Counted from the stretch's first letter, positions 30,953-44,233 are shown. The stretch: 64,000 bases of DNA from Margaritifera margaritifera (GCA_029931535.1 JAQPZY010001548.1:248001-312000); one strand, 5' to 3'. Notes: generated by a model from the letters alone, not told the origin. Program-made: numbers and translations.

Positions 30953-32894
30953 AAAAAGTTAACACCCTACTGCAGATTAAATATGATATGTCCAACAATT
31001 CAATCAGTTATTTCTTAACCAATATTCACTACATACACACATACCAAAACAATTTTTTTTATATACATGCGTTCCCTTTCTTAGATAATGGAACAGCAAA
31101 ATTCAAAATGGTTTTGAGACCATTATATATAGAGAGAGACAGGGGGAGCACAGAGTACAGTCCCTGTGACAGAGAAAATTGTGAATGCCACACCATCCGG
31201 AATCGTAGTCGCCACATCCACTACTCTGTCTCAGACTAAAAATGACACACCACCAGTCTCTATTAGATAATCTCTTTATAGAGATTCTACAAATATATAT
31301 TTTGGATTATATCTTTTATCTCTTACATAAATGTAAATAAAAACTTGAACCAGATTTGAATAATTACAGCAAGTCCTAACAAAAACACAGGGGTTATAGC
31401 AAACGACAAAACATATATAGCACATATTCATATAGCACACACTTGACTTGTACAGATCCCTGGCAAGGACCACTGTAAATATCATATTTAAATGGCAAGG
31501 AAACCAGCCGCAAAGGTAATACCTGAGGAGGGGAATACAAGCCATAGGGTAAAGTTCTTTAGCCCAAGGGTGGAACGAATGGGAACCTGGACACGGGATC
31601 CTAATCAAGTACGCCCCATCTAAAAATCAACCATAAAGAGGAATCCTAGTCCAAAACAATAAAAATAAAACTTTTCTTCAAAATTCTGTTTGATTTTTTA
31701 AGAAACCCACAAGAACAGAACTTTGGGGGAAACATAGAGATATAAAATCCCTTTTATAACTTTTCGGCATCAAAGGGGGACACCTCAAAGGCCTCTTAGC
31801 TTAACATAGCTAGAAGTCCAAGAGGGGTCCACACACAAAAAAAGTTGTTTTCTGGCAAAATCATTTTTGCACAAAAAAAACCCATAAAACAATCCATCAT
31901 TTTTATTAAAGAAAAAGAGCAATGCTTGCAGTTTACATTTGTGTACGATCATGTTACATTAATATCTTATAGCGAACACACATTTATCTTTAGGTGTTTC
32001 AAGCAAATTTATATTGGATTCGTCTATGTCTACAGAATTACTCTTTCAAAAGTATATTTAGGGACTTCACATGTAGCAGTGCGTTTAATTATAATTTTTT
32101 TTTTTAAATTATTTTTTTTGTTTGTTTATTCCACCAATGTTTTTCCACGTATTAATACATACAATAAAGCAGCACAGTATTGCTAAAATCATGTTTTGTT
32201 ACACAACTAGATAGTAAAGTTCACGAAGTGGCTTTTTTTCCTCTTCAAAACCATCTTTTTTATCCGTATTTCTGATAAATTTTTATTAAGCGTCTTCGGT
32301 TCATCTTTCAACGGTTTTAATCGATCGTATAATTTGCCTAAACAGTTAAATTTTAAAGAAGGAAGATCATAATATTCAGGGTCAATAGTGTAAGAAGTAA
32401 AAAAAAAAAAGTATTCAAGCAGCATTGGCGAGTGCCGAGTATTTTCACTTATGACTTTTCACTTTTGATTTTGACTTAGGGATGCTCTAACGCAGTTGCC
32501 AGCACAATTTCATGTGTGTAACAGGGATTCTCCATTATTTTATGAATTTCTTTTTTTATGAAAAAATTAATTATCGCAATTTTTTTAATTCTTCAAAAAA
32601 CATCTCTTTTAATATTTTGTTCATCCTTTCTCTGTTAAAAGTAAAAACAAGTCATATACTTGTTTATATTTATTTAAAAATCGTTCACAAACATCATTCA
32701 CACGTATAAATTCTCTTAGCTTCATTGTTCAGTACATTTTCTTAATTTTGTCCAATATATCATGAGCATCGCACGCATCTTAAATATCATTTGGTCCTAC
32801 AAGGAAAAAAATACACCCTGTAACCTACGGGAAGCTCTAGTTAAAATACTAGATCAAGACTCACATTATGCTGCTCTTGTGTATATATATATAT
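30953..32894. other. unassigned interval, possible LINE 3' tail at 31480-31620
   Basis: No gene is recognised. The block 31480-31620 (GGTAATACCTGAGGAGGGGA on the plus strand) weakly resembles, in inverse orientation, 26700-26790 in the tail of the half-LINE (shared CTCAGGTATT-x-CCT and GGTTTCC). It may be another copy of that 3' region. The rest is AT-rich, with frames lacking known motifs. Confidence 0.35.
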
Positions 32895-33749
32895 TGTTAC
32901 GACTAGGGGTAATGTAACAAAAGAAAAGACTCAAACAAGCTTTCAAGATTTAAAATACAAATATTTCATTTCTTAAAATATGAATATATTTCAACAAACA
33001 ATCAACAAACAATCAAAGTGAAAGAATTAAAATAACTTACAGTATAGAATATCCTTAAAAGTCCTAAATTGTTCTAAAGTTCACTGATCCGGAAGTTAAT
33101 CCAAATATTTAGAATGTAGTATGCTCCGAATGAAGTAACCTACACTGTACTAATGTTCTAATAAGAATCAAATATATCCAAGTTTTATAAATTCCAAATA
33201 GTCCTTGCGAATATAGAATATCACAAGTTCTAGAAATGTTTCCGATAATTCCACGGAGCTGTATAATTAATAAAGGTTCAAGACACAGTACTGAATCCTA
33301 AATGCACTGTATACTGATATATCACAAAAGTAGAATATCCCCCACACAAAAAGAACCAAATTCGTTTATGACCTCTCATTCCAGTGTAGCTATGAAGAAT
33401 GCCAGAAATTAAAACCCATACTACGTCTTCGATAAACAACTTGGTATTTCGAAATAATTTCCTTCTAATAAACACGATTCATTCTTCGGTAGTGACCTTA
33501 AACTATAATCCCTGGTCAATACAATGTTTACTCTTAAAAGTACGACAACTAGGTCAAAAGTTCAAACCTCACGAGCTAAACCATGTGATATACTACTGTT
33601 ACAATTGATAATCCTTCCCACGACCTAATGTACTGAGTCACATTGAAATACCATATATGTACTATCTGCAAGACGACAGCTGTTAGACTATTATGCAGAG
33701 ATCATAAACCTATACCATTATTTAAAAACGAAATAATACATAATTCTGT

Positions 33750-33753
<4 letters not shown>
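32895..33753 (-). mobile_element. solo LTR, inverted second copy
   Basis: Reverse complement of the LTR at 21474-22382. It starts TGTTACAGAATTATGTATT and ends TTACCCCTAGTCGTAACA. It is 50 bp shorter, with scattered changes. ATAT flanks both sides (32891-32894 and 33754-33757), but because the site is a TA microsatellite the duplication is not independent evidence. No internal coding sequence adjoins it. Confidence 0.85.

Positions 33754-33813
<60 letters not shown>
33754..33813. repeat. (TA)n microsatellite at an LTR insertion site
   Basis: TA run of about 60 bp adjoining the LTR. A shorter TA run lies at the other side (32880-32894), so the LTR appears to have landed inside a TA array. Confidence 0.95.
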
Positions 33814-33816
<3 letters not shown>

Positions 33817-35191
33817 TTTCTGCATGAATAATTCAAACATTTACATAATTTCTAAACTTGTCCAAAGTTCTCAATCTGAGATTATAATTGCAGCGCTACA
33901 TAAACTTTCAAAACTGATCTCACTGGGCATGAATTTATTTTTTCATGTAACTGAGTTAGACACATACATTCCTAAAATCCAACAGAAAATATAGTCTATT
34001 ATTAAAGTAACACATTTAAAGCGCAAGGAGCAACAGCGATTTATTATCACTGTAAATCTTCCTCTGCATAGAATTTGCCCACGCACAATAAGCACTGTAT
34101 TTATGCACTATATCGCAATAATTGCTATCATTATATTGAATATATATTAAGTCTAGGGAATATGAAATCAAATCGGTCATACGGGACTTAAGTTAATATT
34201 AGTTAAAATTATGGGGCATGTGAAAATGTGGTGCACTTAAAATTATAGGGCATGTGAAACTGTGGTGCACTTTGGCTGATTTGACGTAAGAAACTAAAGT
34301 GAAGACCTTACCAATTCGACGTAAAAAAGGACGATGCATCTCGTCTTGGAGAGTGGCCAGGTGGACCCAAACTCCAGAGATGGCTGCCCCCAGGGATTAA
34401 CAGACCAATGAGTTCAGATGGGCTTTTGCAGAAAATTCAAAACTCGAATATTTTTCAAAGCTATAAAGCACAATGTTGAACACACATCGTCTCTATAGAA
34501 GAACAAACAATCTGCATATCCCAATCGATTGAATTCCTAAGATATAAACAAAACTTAGAAAGAGTACACCAGTAATTTTTCTGTGTTCTACTCCAAAATA
34601 AAAAATAAAAATATACAATATAATGTTCAGTGATATTCACTCAAGTCCCTGGTCATGATTAAAGAGATACAGATACAGTTACCAATATAAAGTTTACACC
34701 CACAACAAGTAAAGAACTAATGGTGTCTAGCTCTGTTAATCCAATCGTTTAAAAAAAGCTGAGCTAGTTTACAGTACATTTTGAGCCATGTTGGCTATAA
34801 TTTTGCTATAAATTGGTCATGTAGGCTTTAAATCTCTCATTTTATCTCCACTTGTTCTAGCTGTTCTTATCACTCTTCATTATCTATATAATGTTTAGTT
34901 ACTTGATTCTGTTTTGAATTTTGAATTAGTCTGTATTTCCTGTTGTATTATTTTGTGTTTATTTAGATTAGACTTTAAAATGTTACGTTTACACTCACCT
35001 GTATTTTTATAGACTAAACTAATAGTTACTTATACAATCACGTTTATGCTCATATTTAATCTGTTATCATAATTAGCAAATTTTCTGTCCACTGTGTCCT
35101 ATATTCTCTTAGGTATATCATCAATGTGACTTTACATGTGCAACCTTACATTGTACTATTGTGAGAGGCGAATTAATCGTGTAAGTAACTG

Positions 35192-35193
<2 letters not shown>
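33814..35193. other. unassigned AT-rich interval
   Basis: No coding, RNA or TIR feature is seen. A 35-bp unit, AAAATTATRGGGCATGTGAA then AMTGTGGTGCACTT, is duplicated at 34205-34271. Confidence 0.4.
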
Positions 35194-35233
<40 letters not shown>

Positions 35234-35258
35234 GAATAATAATAATAAGAATAATAAT
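35194..35258. repeat. (TAA)n tail of the LINE
   Basis: TAA repeats with a few TAAGAA interruptions. They form the 3' end of the minus-strand LINE. Confidence 0.9.
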
Positions 35259-35597
35259 TTAACGAAGATAACACATTTGGTCATAAAAGACCAATCTGCC
35301 ATGTGGTCTTCAATTTTTATAACAGGTCACGTTAAAAAATAAAAATAAAAAAAATAAAACATAAAATACAAAGTCACTTACACACACTCACGTATGATCG
35401 CACACGTACTCACACAAATTTAAAATGGATTAATATATGTAACTATAGTGGTCAACAGGTACATATATGAAAAAGATACCATACACAGGTATACACATTT
35501 CAGCATGTCAGAAGTCGCATATACATAGATAGAATTAAACATGCACATATTATCTCTGGATACAATGATAAAATTCTGTATTGGAGGCTTTAATATA

Positions 35598-37115
35598 TCA
35601 TTTCAGCTGGTCAAGAAAGAATTTCTTTAATGAGGTTTTAAACGGTCAAGGGAATTTGAATTACGTGTCCTCAAAGGTAATGTATTCCAAAAGGTAGGTG
35701 CTGATACAGTAAAAGAGCTTTTGATGGTTGGTTTTCATCCACAGAATCTGGAGTTCGTTGTTAGTTGTTGATCGGAGATTACGCTCAGTATTTGCTGATC
35801 TTAGTTCAGTTATGTTAGAGATATAATCTAGAGAAAGATTGTTTAGAGACTTATATATGTCATGATTCCTTTAAAATAAAGAATACATTTTTGTATAGGT
35901 AGCCATTGTAGACGTGAAAACAAAACATTCGAAGGAGTCGTAATAGTAAGTTTCAGAATTATTGACGCGGACATTTTCTGGATAGATTAGAATTGGATGT
36001 GTTTTCCCATATGGTACAGCCGTAGTCTATCAGTGGTAGTAGTTTATATCCCGAAAAATAAAGTTCATGCGACTGGGAAGGTAGAAATTTCGACAGTAAT
36101 TTTAAGAGAATTATCTTTTTGACTACCATTGCACATATGTGATCGATATGTGTATTCCAGCTGAACTGTTGATCAATGTAGATACCAAGACGTTTTTGAT
36201 TTTTAACACTAGACACACTTAAGCCATTTAGAGTTAGAACTAAATCCATGTTAGTGGATTGCTGCTACCTTGTTCCGATTGTCATACATTTCGTTTTACA
36301 TGCATTAATATGCATTCTGTTTTGTTGACACCAAACTGATATGCTGTTGAGGTTGACTTGAAGTTTATTTTCAATGGAGTGTAGAGAATTATCAGATGTA
36401 TGCAGTGTAGAATCGCCAGCGAAAAAATCTGTGTTAGAATGCACTGGATACAAAGCTAAGTCATTGATAAACAGTACAAAAAAAGAAGAGGTCCTAATAT
36501 AGAGCCTTGAGAAACACCACTTAAAATATAATTTGAATCGGACGTATAGTCTACCTGTACAAACAACCTGGGGTCTTTTAGTGAGATACGACGTGAACCA
36601 AGTAACTGAGTTTGAAGAGAACTTGTAGGCTGATAGTTTTTTAATGAGCACCGAATGGTAAACCAAATCGAATGCTTTTTTTAATATCAATTAAGATTGC
36701 ACCAGTAAGTTCGCCCGATTTGATTGCTAGTATCCACTGGTCTATAAGTTTCGTCAATGCAGTTTGACATGAATGTTTTTGTCGGATACCTGACCGTGAT
36801 TTATGGTGGAGTTGATACTTGTTAAGATATCCTAAAAGATGCTTGCTGACATGTTTTCAATAATTTTTGAAAGTACAGATAGAACAGGTATGGGTTGATA
36901 GTTAGATGGCTCATTCTTTTCACGTCCTTATGAATTGCGAATACTTTTACTAATTTCAATTACTCTGGAAATTTACAGGAAGTAATACTACAGTTAATTA
37001 TTTCTTTCCATGGCCCAGAGAATGATAAAGCCGACATTTTCATAATTTTGGGGTAAATTCCAGCTAGACCCGCCGATTTGTTAGTGTCTATTTTAGTGAT
37101 AATATCAATAGTATA
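35598..37115 (-). pseudogene. LINE reverse transcriptase, frameshifted
   Basis: Across frames the order is TNKSAGLAGIYPKIMKMSA, GPWKEIINCSITSCKFPE, ILIDIKK/KAFDLVYHSVLIKKL, VTWFTSYLTKRPQVV, FINDLALYPVHSNTDFFAGD, STLHTSDNSLHSIENKL, LGIYIDQQFSWNTHIDHIC, LLPLIDYGCTIW and LSLDYISNITELRSANTERN. It ends KKFFLDQLK-stop at 35598-35600. These are RT blocks of the Jockey/CR1 group. The YxDD box reads FAGD, so the first catalytic Asp is lost. An extra A in a run near 36680 and several further shifts break the frame. The gene would have copied the LINE RNA at the nick; it is inactive. Confidence 0.88.
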
Positions 37116-37442
37116 AGTTAATGTAATTAGGGGGATACCAAAACAAAATTTTGGTAAACAACATATAAAGCTGATTCAAAGCCATAATCAGTTTTCACTA
37201 ACATTGACCATAGATGCTCTGTTAAATGGGTCATCGGATTTTGTCTGTGAATGAAATTTCGCGTTTATTTAATATAATTCAAACTTATATAAAAGAAACC
37301 AAACGTTTTTTTTAACTGTTCAGAAATAGAATCCTATATTTCTTTCTTTTTTATCCTTCCCCTTTAAATGGTTCAAGATACTTCTAATTCATTAGAACTG
37401 GCAGTCACAATAATGTACATAACTTGTTTCTGTCACGGTCAA

Positions 37443-37445
<3 letters not shown>

Positions 37446-37474
<29 letters not shown>
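37446..37474. repeat. (TC)n microsatellite
   Basis: Short TC run of about 29 bp. Confidence 0.95.
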
Positions 37475-37476
<2 letters not shown>

Positions 37477-37694
37477 GAACCATATAATCTTTTTTGTTTT
37501 TATCGTTTGCTGCTATCCACGCGTAATGTACAACTTTCTGTAGGGAAAGGGCTTTTTCTAAGTTGTGAAAATTTGTAGCCCAATCGCATTATAACACTTA
37601 CTGAAATAAAATATGTTTCAATTAAATAAACATTCTAGTTTTATATATAAATGGTTTGAATATATAAGAAACATTTTGATTTCATTTTGAAGAA

Positions 37695-38197
37695 TCGACC
37701 TGTTCCAAGAAGCATCAATACGTAACCCTCAAGCCCTGAAAGCACGAGTTGCACGATCTTTAACCGATTTCTTTATGCAGGAATGGAGTGCAAGATTAGA
37801 AGGTACATCGAAAGGTATGACTTATCAATTATTCAAACGGGACTTGAACTTTGAGAAGTACTTGATATCTTTAGAAAGAAATGTTTATTTGCCTTTGCTA
37901 AAATTTAGAAATAGCAACCACAAATTTCCAGTTGAGTCAGGACGTTGACATGATAGAAAATGCACCGTGTGTGACTTATCAATTATTCAAGCGAGAAACG
38001 AGACATCATATGTGATGATTTTCATTATTTGTTTGTCTGTCCTTTTTTCTCAAGAGAAATAAGTAAATTTAAATCGTCTTATTATTGCTCTTTTCCTAAT
38101 GAAATATATTTTGGTAAACTTTTTCCCTCCAGAATCTGCTCAGCATTATCAAGTCTCGCTAATTTTGTTGACACGATTATGAACAAAATGTTGTAAT
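37695..38197 (+). pseudogene. C-terminal end of a LINE reverse transcriptase protein
   Basis: One frame reads RNPQALKARVARSLTDFF, MTYQLFKRDLNFEKYLISLE and LPLLKFRNSNHKFPVESG, then a stop, then RKCTVCD. A shifted frame gives FHYLFVCPFF, and another gives SREISKFKSSYYCSFPNEIY and ends NFVDTIMNKML-stop at 38197. The order LP-x-x-KFR-x-x-x-HK-x-PVE, C-x-x-C, then E-x-HYLF-x-C is the C-terminal cysteine-histidine region common in invertebrate LINE ORF2 proteins. The RT palm is absent upstream. Three frames are used, so it is a pseudogene fragment. It may belong to the family whose endonuclease lies at 46.7-48.0 kb. Confidence 0.7.
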
Positions 38198-40541
38198 TGC
38201 CAGCAGGAGATAAATTGCATCGCCGACTGGATGTGCATGTGCACATATACACATGTATGTATATATATATATGTATAATATGTATATGTATGTACGTACA
38301 TATATATTTGTTTGTTTTTTTTTTAAATTTGGTCACCTAGCCAGTAAGGTTTTTTTTCTTTTTTTTTAATTTTTGGTCACCAAATTCAAATTATGCCTAC
38401 GGTATAGCAGTTTCAGTAAAAAACAATACAATTATCATGCAAAGGAAAAAATTGGTATCGCCTTCTGATAGAGGCTGACACCGAGCAGTGAAACAATCAT
38501 GTGATGTTATAGCCTAATTATCCATTGACAGAACCAGAAACAAATGTAATTAGATTAGTGTGGTATTCATAGTATTCATACCAATAACGAGGCTCAACCT
38601 AAAACGCTGGTACTTTGTCACTAAAATTCACTTTCGTCGCGAAGATTTGTCTAGCCAATACTGTCAAAATCATTTTCAAAAAGGGATCACTTTTTTCTGG
38701 TAAAACGTTTACGCCCTGGCCTGTACAAAATGACTAGGTTTTTAATGTAGATACTTGTTCTGCTTAATCCTCTTTCTTCCCCCCACCCCCCCAAAAAAGT
38801 CACTAATCTTTATTTTTAATTAAGTTTGAGAGTTCACCAGTCAGTTTTTTAATTAAAAGGAATGCACAAAGAAACGGAAAAGCAAACACTTTATTTACAG
38901 ACGTAGGTTCAGATAAGCGGGTAAGTGCAAGTGCAAGAGTAACCTAGGAAAGAAAAAAAAATAAAGAATGAATGAATTAATGAGAGAATAAATAAACAAA
39001 ACGAACGAACCAGCAATAAATGAAAGTAGGAAAATAGAGAGTTACACATAGGAGGATTGCGAAATATATGATTTTAAACACGAATGGGAATGAAAGAGAG
39101 GTTAAATAAATGAACATCACAAGCATGTAAGATTATAAGCTCAAGTAAAATACACAAAATGATACATTTCTCAAATCATCGTCGCAACCTACAGACAATA
39201 ATCCGCTCTGTTCCTTTCGTGTGACGGAGTTTCGCCTGTGGCTTACGACGGTGTTCGCAAATGGGAATACTAGCTTAATGAAACATTGAAGGGTAATACA
39301 ATTGCTATATAAATTACAAGAATGAACGGATGTTACTTTTGAATGGGAATTTTATTTAGTGTTTTTATTAGACCGAGTAAATGTCCCAGTCGCCCTCAGG
39401 TGCATATAATATAACCTTTCAACATAACCGACAAGCCCACTAATCTTTCATAATTAGAGGACTTCGAGACAACAAAACAAGTCTTAAATATATTTAATCT
39501 ACTACAACAGGCAAAGTTACCCTCTATTGCAAAATTACAAACCTTACTTGCCACCAATAATATAAAATTCTCCAAAATCTTGCCAAATTTTTTACTCTAA
39601 TAATGATTAAAATATCATAAACTGTGTGATATTTGTGGAATTGGAAATTTGTCATAGTTCATAATGCTATACTATTTTTTTCTCTTTTACAAATTTTGTA
39701 CACTCCAGGATAGTCACTGTATTCTGTCATACAAATGTTATATATATGGACCCAAATGTTATATTTATGTACCCAAATGTTATCGTATTTCCTTAGAATA
39801 TTTAATATTCTTGCTCTGATATTAAACGTCGACCAGTGATGTGATGCGTATATCCATAGGTTAGTGACGTCACCTTATAAAATTATATCAGTTCTCATAT
39901 ACCATCTATGTGTGGCCTAAGATTTACTTTCAATAATAAAAGTTTTGTTCTTCTTCCAATAAATACAGTATTACATACACTAAAGCATTGGTATACATGA
40001 TTTAACAGAGTGCACACATTGACGAATTACATACATGCAAATCAATATAGTAGTACATATAGTAATACATTATTGCACAATTAACAAAGTACATATATGT
40101 ATCGATATATATACTATTTTTTATTGTTGGGGCATGTATATAACCTACTTATATACCTACCTACACTAACAAACATACACACAAACATACATACATTACA
40201 TATTGAAGCATATATATACCACATATATAAACCATCATTATATACAGTTTCACATAATTTTACATTAATTTACATGACACATGCATCCACGTACATTCAT
40301 ACAAACAAACATTACAGAATAAACATCACTTGTAGCAGTAGGGAACTAAAAGCTCTGAATAATTGAAAACAATTAAAAATGAAGGAAATAAACAACATAT
40401 GCACACAAAAAAGGTACAAATTTTCAGCTAATTCTAAATTCTAAAATGCAGGCATAAAAACTTGCCAAGCATAGGTTAAAGCTTCGGCAAAAGCTGTTTG
40501 CACAATTAGCATAATACCATTCCAACTTTTGATAAATTTCT
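38198..40541. other. unassigned AT-rich interval
   Basis: No gene is recognised. A short TATATG-rich stretch lies at 38250-38310, and a 20-bp ACCCAAATGTTATATWTATG unit repeats about three times at 39724-39785. The plus-strand frame at 40097-40366 is a product of TACATA-rich sequence. Confidence 0.45.
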
Positions 40542-40850
40542 TAAAATCATTGAAAAAGCAGATGTTTTCATATTCGTTTCAAGCTAGTTCTATAAAATCA
40601 TTGAAAAAGCAGATGTTTTCATATTCGTTTGAAGCTAGTTCTATAAAATCATTGAAAAGCAGATGTTTTCATATTCGTTTGAAGCTAGTTCTATAAAATC
40701 ATTGAAAAAGCAGATGTTTTCATATTCGTTTGAAGCTAGTTCTATAAAATCATTGAAAAAGCAGATGTTTTCATATTCGTTTGAAGCTAGTTCTATAAAA
40801 TCATTGAAAAAGCAGATGTTTTCATATTCGTTTGAAGCTAGTTCTATAAA
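40542..40850. repeat. 51-bp minisatellite, six copies
   Basis: The unit AAAATCATTGAAAAAGCAGA, TGTTTTCATATTCGTTTGAA, GCTAGTTCTAT repeats six times with almost no divergence; one copy is 50 bp (one A lost). Because 51 is a multiple of three, it creates an open frame of repeated MFSYSFEASSIKSLKKQ (40663-40869). Flanks show no coding signal, and the one-base deletion would break a longer frame, so I treat it as a young minisatellite. Confidence 0.92.
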
Positions 40851-40869
40851 AATTGTACGGCTGAACTAA

Positions 40870-40872
40870 AGC

Positions 40873-40905
<33 letters not shown>

Positions 40906-43229
40906 TCTTCTAGACATGACTGTTTGAGATTTGCTATTTCTGCCATATTTACACACGTGGAATAATAGAGTTTTTATTTCTAGAGCTACTTGCAAGCATG
41001 GAGAGCCTGTTGCTTTTTTATCCTTGTTTTTTCTTTATACACATTAAAATAAGAAGAGTAACACAATTAAAATGAGATATTTTACCATTCTCAGGCGACG
41101 TAATACATAGCTGTCTTGGTTAAACTTCGATAAATCAAAACTTGTTTGTCTGTAAAAGATCCATATTTGTTTTATACTTTTTGCCTGAAGAGAAAGTATT
41201 AATGTGTAAAACATAAGTTTAAGACGTTGAGGAATGTGGTTGTTTTTTTACCAAAAATTTCTAGATGGCCTACTGAGTACGGTTTGCCGCTTGAGGGAAA
41301 CCTCGCAAGTTCTCGCGTGATTTACCTTCACGTAAAGGTTATCGGTAATGCCAATAGGCTTCATAGGGTGGGTGAGTGTTGTATAGCCAAATATCACGTA
41401 TAGCACGTAATAAGTGGAAATTTATAAAGTATTAACTTTTAAAAAAAATGTAATTTAAATGTGCAGGTACATTTTTGCTTTGCGGAAAAGGTATTTATAA
41501 GAGCTAATATATACAATTTTATATTGCATTTTACGCGCAATAGACCACGACACTGAGATAGAATTGAGCTATTGCATTGGAAATATCGTGTTACATGGAG
41601 ACTAAGCAAGATGCAACGAGCGTTACATTTTACATATACATTGGGCCTTGCGTACACTGCATGTAGCAAACAGCATGTAATGGGGGCTGCCATATTGGTC
41701 TTTTTCCAGTCCACACAGTCTCATGACTGACAGACATATTACACGCATAGGTGTAACCCGATGGCTATCAAACTTTCCATATAGAAAGTACAGTCGTGGT
41801 CGGTACTGTTAATACCAAAGACAATTCCTAAACATTCCTGAAATACATACTATGAAATGACTTATTTGCTTGTTTACATTTCACTTCTTTTCCTCACTTC
41901 TTTCACAGCATGTAGTTCTGTAAATATTCATCTGCCAAAGTTTATATCTTCGGGTATTATCAGTCCTTCGTTTTTAATATCCGTCTAAAGATAATGAAAA
42001 GTACTTGACATTAGCTAATTATCCTAAATAAACCTTATATGTATGCATATATGGGATATATATTGAATTTACTTGTAAGTATGAGAACTATTTTAGTTGT
42101 TGTTTGTGTTTCCGCTAGCGTGTGAGAAGGCACTTCCCGCAATGCAAAAGGATGGTTCAAATTAAGATAAAGAAAAATTTACAAAATTACAAACGGATCA
42201 GGTAAGATATATGAGCAGTTGCATACTTTCGAAGAAGGTACTTCGTTCAGTTCTGTTGGATGGTACGATTGTCACTAATCGTGAATGTTAAACCAAGTAT
42301 AGCGCAACATACCTAGTGACGGTGAATATGACGTTAACGTGCATATATCCATGAGCTTTTCTACAGTGGATTCTACGGTGTGTCGAACAGGCCACGTTTA
42401 GGGAAAGAGTTGACACTTGTTTGCACAATTAATTAATTATATACATACTAGTGGTGATTTAGTGACATTTTTCGGTATTTTTTCATAAATAGTTATTGAT
42501 ATTCTTTTTTGTGTGACATTGGAACACTAGGTAAATTAGTTTTTATCGTTGTAGAGTGTAGTCAATTGCAAATACATCAGGTGTTTTAGAAAGTAGGATA
42601 CAAGGAGGTGGCTTAATGTGGCTGGTGGTCTGCATAAAGGGGAAATATTAGACCAAAGTCTTACATTTTGTACATTTTGCCTTAAACCCATTACAAGGAT
42701 ACCAAGAAAGAGGTCAGATTTAAACTCAAGACTCAATAATTAATACAGTATAGAAAACTAAATTACCAATTGTGGTAGAATATATAAATGTACAGTATGT
42801 ACAGAAGGAGATATGACAGAAAATATAAAAAATATTCCAGACTGTTCATTTTGGGGATCATCATAATGTTTGTCACTGAAAATTGTGTATTTATTATTAT
42901 GACCAAAATACATGTATATATGTGTCATTGTCTTCATAATAAAATACTACTTATGGCCAGTACAGGCATCACTACCATTTTTAGGAACTGCTCTAAAGGT
43001 TGTTCAGGCAGGATTGACAAAAATCCATTTTATTTGCAAACAGTATGTGCAGAAAAATAGCTCATGTTCAATTTCTCCCAGTTTTATACAAAATCCACTT
43101 CTCCTTGCCACTAAATGGGTTATTCATAAGTGTCAGTGACATTTCTTTTTCACTACATACATACTCCATATTGCAATACACTGCATCAAAGTCTGTGGAC
43201 AAAGAGGTATGGATTTGTTTTATTATAAG
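40870..43229. other. unassigned interval
   Basis: It starts with a poly-T tract (40872-40896). No conserved protein blocks were recognised. The minus-strand frame 41714-41439 (MDWKKTNMAAPITCCLLH) and the plus-strand frames 42788-43305 lack known motifs. The slightly GC-richer patch 41270-41350 (CTCGCAAGTTCTCGCGTGAT) could be a regulatory remnant, but nothing supports that directly. Confidence 0.35.
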
Positions 43230-44150
43230 TTATTCTTTCACACACTCACTGCTAAATGTTGCAGGATACTTAATTGAAAGAGATGGGAGATCACTATTAC
43301 CATAATTTGTAGCCATTTTATCACACTCAGAGTACCATGCCCACACCCACCTGTACTGAATTGTGCATTACCAATAGCCCTCAATGGCGTGCACAAAGAC
43401 AAGGTAAACAAAGCCTATTAACACGCCTAAAGAACTGACAAATCACCAAGCACCACCTACCTGCCACCAGCTGTCAGTCAAGCATTGTTTATTAGTCATT
43501 TCAATTGACTGCTGCCCATTCTGAAGGCGGGCTGTACGAAATAACCGTCTAGGGTACTATGTTTGATAGACTATAAAACGGCCAGACTAAGTGATGGTCT
43601 GTCATCTTGTCCAGTTCAACTATACAACTGTATATAACATGTACACATTCGTGTTGTTATAAGTGGTTAAATTGTGCAAAAATTGTCTTTCGTTCGAAAG
43701 ACAGTATTATGCTAATTAGGCGGCGTGGTTATCTCGGATTTGGTGATTCGTTAGTTAGTAAGGCGTAACACTTCTTGCACCCTACAAGCTCCTAAAATAG
43801 ACGATTTATTCACTGGGTAAGTCTCTGTCTCTCTCTCTGTTCTTTCTTTCTTTCTGCTTCTTCTTCAAAACAGAATTCTCTTGTGTTAGTTACAGTTTCT
43901 CTAACATTTTATTTTAAGTTACCAGTCATCTGATACTTTTAATTTGGTGTTTATGGTTACTTATTCTTAGCTTGTTTGGTACTGTGAGGCCACTAAGGAA
44001 TTATTGACAAATGTATAGTCTACAGAAATAAATATAATCACAAAACTTTCGTATTTTTTATTCGGGCTGGATAGTGGGAACGGTATCATGCTGTTAAGCT
44101 ATTTGATAATATATATATGTTATTCTTTCACACACTCACTGCTAAATGTT
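43230..44150. repeat. 32-bp direct repeats flanking an LTR-like segment
   Basis: GTTATTCTTTCACACACTCA then CTGCTAAATGTT occurs at 43230-43261 and 44119-44150. The sequence between has a TATA-like CTATAAAACGGCC at 43570, a polyadenylation-like AATAAATATAATC at 44027 and a C/T-rich stretch (43818-43865). This spacing resembles an LTR or retro-insertion, but TG/CA ends and a clear short target duplication were not found. The repeats may equally be remnants of a segmental duplication. Confidence 0.4.
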
Positions 44151-44153
44151 TAT

Positions 44154-44156
<3 letters not shown>

Positions 44157-44232
<76 letters not shown>
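44157..44232. repeat. (TA)n microsatellite
   Basis: TA run of about 75 bp, next to one of the 32-bp direct repeats. Confidence 0.97.

Positions 44233-44233
<1 letters not shown>

Larger units (their letters stand above)
35194..37115 (-). mobile_element. 5'-truncated CR1/L2-like LINE
   Basis: The minus-strand element comprises a reverse transcriptase region (37115-35598), a 3'UTR of about 340 bp and an (ATT)n tail (35258-35194). The 3' end reads TGGTCTTTTATGACC, GTTATCTTCGTTAAAT and then ATT repeats, as in LINEs of the L2/CR1 group that end in short microsatellites. The endonuclease and ORF1 are missing, so it is a typical 5' truncation. Confidence 0.85.

Noticed and set aside
41439..41714. 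Minus-strand 91-codon frame starting MDWKKTNMAAPITCC as a first exon
   Set aside because: It shows no recognisable domain, is cysteine-rich by chance composition, and has no supporting partner exon.
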